Source: CAYHHI01 sp964356335
Lineage (GTDB): Bacteria > Arandabacterota > Arandabacteria > Arandabacterales > Arandabacteraceae
Length of the DNA: 64,000 bases
Reading direction: 5' to 3'
Assembly: GCA_964356335.1 (NCBI GenBank)
Contig: CAYHHI010000012.1
Coordinates: 1 to 64,000, forward strand
The notes beneath the pieces are model-generated. The model was not told where the DNA came from, did not search any database, and saw only the letters and a program-made list of their open reading frames with translations. Both the position numbers and the translations under genes were made by a program. Positions 60,281-64,000 of this stretch are shown one piece after another (the first letter of the stretch is position 1; every line of letters begins with the position of its first letter).

Positions 60281-61230
60281 TCGGCAATATCCCATCTTCC
60301 GCAACGGCTCCCCCATCGTGAGATCAGGTGGGTGCCGTCGAATATCTCAACGACTTCGCACCTATTCGAGCATCCGGTGCATTCGAAGCCCCGGCTGGAG
60401 AGATCAACCCCTCGTGCCTCAAAACCTCGGAATCTGCCCGGCCCAGCCTTCTCATGTTCCATGCTGGCCAGGATTGCGATGCCTATGGCTCCCATGACAT
60501 CGTGGTATTGAGGGACATCCACCTTGAGATCCAACTCCTTCTCGAATGCCTCAACAACGGCCTGGTTCGACGCAACGCCGCCCTGAAAGATGACGGGCGG
60601 CATGATCGGCTTACCCCTGGCAACACTTGACAGGAAGTTTCTGACCAGGGCCTCGCACAGGCCCTTCAGGACGGCCTCCCGCTTTATACCCCGCTGCTGC
60701 TTATCTATTAGGTCGGTCTCGGCAAACACCGCGCATCTCCCGGATATGCGCGCACTCTCCTTCGCCGATTTGGCAAGCCTGGCGAGTTCCTCTACGGGGA
60801 TTCCCATCCTGCTTGCCTGATAATCAAGAAAACTCCCCGTGCCGGCCGCACAGACCGTGTTCATCGCAAAATCCACCGCCACGCCGTTTCTTATGATAAT
60901 GATCTTCGAATCCTGACCTCCGATCTCAATCACGGTTTGGGCTTCGGGAAAAAAGTGAAGCGCTGCGGTGGCATGCGCCGTGATCTCGTTGCGCACCACA
61001 TCCGCACCTGCGAGAGCAGCCGCCAAGAGTCTCCCACTCCCGGTCGAACCGCACCCAAGGATCTCGATCTCCGGAAGATGCTCGCCGGCCTCCCGAAGTA
61101 TCCTCTTGACCGATCCTATTGGATCACCTTCGGTTCTCATATAGGAGTGATGAACCACTTGCCGGCCGGCGTCGAGGACTGCGAGATTTGTGCTCACCGC
61201 CCCAACATCAAGACCCACGTATGCCTTCAT
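60277..61230 (-). CDS. BcrAD/BadF/HgdC-type ASKHA activase
   Basis: 317 residues from MKAYVGLDVGAVSTNLAVLD. Actin-like ATPase with VIEIGGQDSKIIIIRNGVAVDF and NTVCAAGTGSFLDYQASRMG, whose Cys-containing loop ligates the bridging [4Fe-4S] of 2-hydroxyacyl-CoA dehydratase activators. The end FECTGCSNRCEVVEIFDGTH is an extra Cys cluster. No dehydratase subunit is in the window. Its neighbours on the same strand are a corrinoid protein and a methyltransferase, so it may act on those. Confidence 0.85.
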   Translation of the reverse strand: MKAYVGLDVGAVSTNLAVLDAGRQVVHHSYMRTEGDPIGSVKRILREAGEHLPEIEILGCGSTGSGRLLAAALAGADVVRNEITAHATAALHFFPEAQTVIEIGGQDSKIIIIRNGVAVDFAMNTVCAAGTGSFLDYQASRMGIPVEELARLAKSAKESARISGRCAVFAETDLIDKQQRGIKREAVLKGLCEALVRNFLSSVARGKPIMPPVIFQGGVASNQAVVEAFEKELDLKVDVPQYHDVMGAIGIAILASMEHEKAGPGRFRGFEARGVDLSSRGFECTGCSNRCEVVEIFDGTHLISRWGSRCGRWDIAE

Positions 61231-61300
61231 GGAGCTCAAGGATCCTTCCCTCGAGGTGATTCTAAGTTGGCTTCGAACCGGTGTCAACGCATCAGGGCAC

Positions 61301-62176
61301 TCAGCGTCTACCAAAAGCGGATGCCATGGCTTTTATATGGGCAGGTGTCGTGCCGCAACATCCACCGATAATCCGAACCCCCATGCTCAGAAGATCAGGG
61401 ACACGGTCGGCCATGGCAAGAGGGGCCTCCGGGTAAATCAACTTACCTGCCTCGACGGTTGGGAGACCTGCATTAGGCTGCGCAATCATGGCGGCACTTG
61501 ATGCCGAAACCATGTCCTTCATTATCCCTATCGCTTGCTCCATTCCGCTGCAACAGTTTGTGCCGACGAAACGGGCGCCAGCTTCCACCAGGCGAAGGGC
61601 GGCTTCCCGGGGAGAGTTCCCCATAATTGTACGGTATCCCCTGGCACCCTTTGAGAAGACGGCAGTCGCGACGATCGGCTTGCTTGAGACCTGTTTTGCG
61701 GCCTCTACTGCGATTGAAGCCTCGTTGATATCTGTCATTGTCTCGATCAGGAAAAAATCTATGCCGGCCTTGTCCATAAGGGTGGCTACCTCAAGGTATG
61801 TGTCGGAGATCTTCTCATGAGGCGTATCACCGTAAGGTTCGAGGAGAACTCCCGTCGGACCGACCGAACCGCCCACCATGCAGTCATTGCCCGCTGCGCT
61901 TCTTGCGATCTCAACGCCTCGCGCGATGATCTCCTCAAGCTTAGGCTCAAGGCCATGTGCGGCAAGTTTGATCCGGTTAGCGCCGAAGGTATTGGTTTCA
62001 ACATAGTCGCAGCCCGCCTCACGATACGCCGAATGGATCTGCCTCACCAGTTCGGGGTTCTCGAGATTGAGAACATCGGGCGCGACACCCGTCTCGAGGC
62101 CGTGCGCCTGAAGCATAGTGCCCATGGCACCATCGCCTAGCAGTGGTCTGAGCCGGAGGGCAGCTATGAGTTCCAT
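61301..62176 (-). CDS. Homocysteine S-methyltransferase-domain protein
   Basis: 291 residues. The fold matches the MetH N-terminal (homocysteine) module/BHMT: LLGDGAMGTMLQAHG, YVETNTFGANRIKLAAHGLE, zinc ligands in GTNCCSG and GGCCGTTPAHIKAM. It takes a methyl group from the adjacent corrinoid protein to homocysteine, or from another donor. Two bases separate it from the corrinoid gene. Confidence 0.9.
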   Translation of the reverse strand: MELIAALRLRPLLGDGAMGTMLQAHGLETGVAPDVLNLENPELVRQIHSAYREAGCDYVETNTFGANRIKLAAHGLEPKLEEIIARGVEIARSAAGNDCMVGGSVGPTGVLLEPYGDTPHEKISDTYLEVATLMDKAGIDFFLIETMTDINEASIAVEAAKQVSSKPIVATAVFSKGARGYRTIMGNSPREAALRLVEAGARFVGTNCCSGMEQAIGIMKDMVSASSAAMIAQPNAGLPTVEAGKLIYPEAPLAMADRVPDLLSMGVRIIGGCCGTTPAHIKAMASAFGRR

Positions 62177-62178
62177 GC

Positions 62179-62814
62179 CTAACTCCCGATAAACTCCTTG
62201 GCTATGTCAACGGCGGTAGCCGCATCGTCACCATAGCCGTCTGCCCCTATGTCTTTCGCAAAGGAGGCTGTGACAGGTGCTCCGCCAACCATTGTCTTCA
62301 CCCTGCCTGCGAGGCTATGCTCCTTGAGGAGCTCAATGGTATCCTTCATGGTGTACATGGTCGTGGTAAGGAGGGCTGACATGCCGATGATGCCGGCCTT
62401 GTGCTCGACCGCGGCCTCCACGAACCGTTCCGCAGGAACATCATTGCCAAGGTCCACCACTTCAAAACCGGCTCCTTCGAGCATCATTGCCACCAGGTTC
62501 TTGCCTATGTCGTGGAGGTCGCCCCGCACGGTGCCCACAACCACCGTGCCCCTGGGCTTTATGCCACCCTTGACGAGAACCGGCTTCAAGACCTGCATCG
62601 CCTGCTGCATTGCCTTGGCCGAAAGCAGGACCTCAGGAACATAGACCTCATTGGCCTTGAAGAGCTCACCCACCTCATCCATTCCGGATATCAGTGCCTG
62701 ATTGAGAATCACCGTCGGCTCGATTCCGGCATCAAGGGCTTTCTGCGTGAGTGGTTTGGACTGGGCCATGTCGCCTCTTAGGACTGCCTGTCTGAGTTCT
62801 TGTACAATCTCCAT
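62179..62814 (-). CDS. Corrinoid (B12-binding) methyl-carrier protein
   Basis: 211 residues. An N-terminal helical cap (about 1-80) and a Rossmann B12 domain with RGDLHDIGKNLVAMMLEGAG, whose DxHxxG His ligates cobalt, and IIGMSALLTTTMYTMKDTIE. It resembles MtbC/MtmC-type corrinoid proteins. The ATG at 62814 has RBS GGAGG; a GTG at 62832 overlapping the upstream stop (GTGA) is an alternative. Confidence 0.92.
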   Translation of the reverse strand: MEIVQELRQAVLRGDMAQSKPLTQKALDAGIEPTVILNQALISGMDEVGELFKANEVYVPEVLLSAKAMQQAMQVLKPVLVKGGIKPRGTVVVGTVRGDLHDIGKNLVAMMLEGAGFEVVDLGNDVPAERFVEAAVEHKAGIIGMSALLTTTMYTMKDTIELLKEHSLAGRVKTMVGGAPVTASFAKDIGADGYGDDAATAVDIAKEFIGS

Positions 62815-62828
62815 ATGATCCTCCGTAC

Positions 62829-62978
62829 TCACGGCCTCCAGAAGTTGAAACAGACCATCTTGGTTTCGGTCATCTCCTCAATAGCATACTTGAGTCCTTC
62901 CCTCCCGTCATATGGATTTCGCACGCTGAACGATTGCGTGCCGTCGGATTCTCGCGCACCCATAATCAGTCTGAACAT
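62829..62978 (-). CDS. Conserved-looking 49-residue small protein
   Basis: Sequence opens MFRLIMGARESDGTQSFSVR and ends TKMVCFNFWRP. RBS GAGGGAG lies 5 nt upstream. It has one Cys, no membrane segment or signal, and stops overlapping the possible GTG start of the corrinoid gene, so it is coupled to it. I do not recognise it. Position and RBS support a real gene, perhaps an accessory to the corrinoid methyltransferase. Confidence 0.5.
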   Translation of the reverse strand: MFRLIMGARESDGTQSFSVRNPYDGREGLKYAIEEMTETKMVCFNFWRP

Positions 62979-63022
62979 GCCTACTCCCTCTTGCGAACTC
63001 CAACCGGAAGGTCTCCATCCTC

Positions 63023-64000
63023 TCAGAAGTCCATGGTGACGGAGATGCGATGGGTGTTATCCAGTTCCGTGCCTCTCCAGAAGGCATAGTCCACGCCGAA
63101 CCGGCTGACATTGAGGCCGATTCCGGCAGTCGCCTTCATGCGGTCCATGCCCAGGCTCACGTGCACGATCCCTCGATAGTCATACATAGCTCCCAGTCGT
63201 ATGTCGCCGCTTACTTCCGAAAACGAGAAATCGGCCTCATCCTTCGTGAGCCCTTCGAATCTGAAATCGCAGTCACTCGCGAGGAGTATGGTCCCGGCAA
63301 TCGGGGGCAGATCCAAAGCATAAGACGCACCCAGTTTGACCGTAGGATATATGGTCTCTTTGGTGCTCACCTTTTTCTTTTCAACCGGGCACCCTGACGT
63401 GTCACAGACAGGCCCATAGTACCAGCCGTCCCAGTAAAGCGGTGTCGTGGTGAGATCCTGGATGTTGACTCCGATCTTAAGATTCTCGGTCACGCGGCAG
63501 AGCCCTCCCAGATCGAGACCGAAACCAAGGCATGTTATGTTGGCGATTTCCTTCCAGATAACCTTGGCATTGAGACCCACTGACAGATTGGGCTTGAGAA
63601 CCCTTGCGTACGAGAGGAGGCCTTCAATCTGGTTGTCGTTGTCCCACAGGACCCTATCTGGTCTCCAGATTCTGGGCTCGCCGGGTTGGTCACCATGTGG
63701 TGGGTCCCATACTCCGTCGCCGTCCAGATCTTTGAAATCAACGTTTGGCGTCTTCAGATGGGACGTTAGCGCGATATCACTGACACGAAGCCAGAGCAGG
63801 CTTATGGCACCGGCGGATTTCTCGGTCGAGTCACGCGAAATCGGACCTGCGAAACTAAAGCAGTTATGATCTATCAGGTTACCAAAGCGCTCCGAGTGCA
63901 TCAGCAGTATCTGCCGCTGCTCAGGCTGAACGAGCCCGGCAGGATTCCAGTATGCCGCGCTTGCGTCATCTGCAATTGATACGAAGGCCCCGCCCATGCC
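63023..64000 (-). CDS. PorV/PorQ-like outer-membrane protein, 5' end outside window
   Basis: At least 324 residues are visible. MGGAFVSIADDASAAYWNPA is the hallmark of PorV/PorQ/UPF0164 outer-membrane barrels, normally preceded by a signal peptide and GARAxxMGG, which lie beyond the window. Strands alternate to the end, DNTHRISVTMDF, with a terminal Phe as in outer-membrane barrels. PorV is part of type IX secretion in Bacteroidota; here it may serve the sorting-domain proteins of this window (inference). Confidence 0.78.
   Translation of the reverse strand, partial: GMGGAFVSIADDASAAYWNPAGLVQPEQRQILLMHSERFGNLIDHNCFSFAGPISRDSTEKSAGAISLLWLRVSDIALTSHLKTPNVDFKDLDGDGVWDPPHGDQPGEPRIWRPDRVLWDNDNQIEGLLSYARVLKPNLSVGLNAKVIWKEIANITCLGFGLDLGGLCRVTENLKIGVNIQDLTTTPLYWDGWYYGPVCDTSGCPVEKKKVSTKETIYPTVKLGASYALDLPPIAGTILLASDCDFRFEGLTKDEADFSFSEVSGDIRLGAMYDYRGIVHVSLGMDRMKATAGIGLNVSRFGVDYAFWRGTELDNTHRISVTMDF

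Overview
The window looks like a chromosomal segment of an uncultivated Gram-negative bacterium with moderately high GC, probably from a candidate lineage of the FCB superphylum (Eisenbacteria, Krumholzibacteria or Zixibacteria-like). The evidence is three secreted proteins ending in the same FlgD-fold sorting domain (NPF...GxYFYxL type), a PorV/PorQ-like outer-membrane protein at the right edge, and lipopolysaccharide genes (lptE, an LpxL-type acyltransferase, lapA/lapB, a heptosyltransferase). The phylum is inferred from gene content only.

Positions 1-13900 are an accessory region with genes on both strands, long spacers and mobile-element debris: the 3' end of an IS3-type orfB with its terminal repeat, a matching orfA start, a tyrosine-recombinase fossil, a 33-bp dispersed repeat and attC-like core sites. 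Mixed with these are secreted proteins (a GEVED protein and a beta-helix protein with about seven near-identical repeats), an Smr protein, a methyltransferase, very small ORFs, and two adjacent alkyl-DNA glycosylases (AlkA-type and YcaQ/AlkX-type).

Positions 13900-48850 are a dense block almost entirely on the minus strand: an S9 peptidase; a GT4 glycosyltransferase; leuS, trxB, lptE and an NtrC-type two-component pair; nucleotide-sugar enzymes and a GAF-GGDEF protein; apt, acylphosphatase and a cell-surface glycan set (methyltransferase, deacetylase, heptosyltransferase, GT2, acyltransferase) with surE; a sugar ABC importer without its ATPase; MerR, gpsA, plsY, der and a DUF512 protein. Four tRNA genes (Arg-CCU, Pro-CGG, Pro-GGG, Gly-CCC) lie among them. 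The most coherent system is the operon lexA - DUF6504 - dinB - dnaE2. Its promoter has a nearly perfect LexA operator filling the 17-bp spacer between -35 and -10, so this is an SOS-controlled mutagenic polymerase cassette without imuA.

Positions 48960-64000 hold a membrane protein, a short secreted sorting-domain protein, and then a minus-strand housekeeping run: mtaB, miaB, lapA, lapB, mutS, mutL, miaA. Upstream of these is a cluster of a 49-residue peptide, a corrinoid protein, a homocysteine-type methyltransferase and a BcrAD/BadF-type activase, next to the truncated outer-membrane protein. DNA and tRNA maintenance is a recurring theme: SOS polymerases, mismatch repair, alkyl glycosylases, and both methylthiotransferases with miaA.
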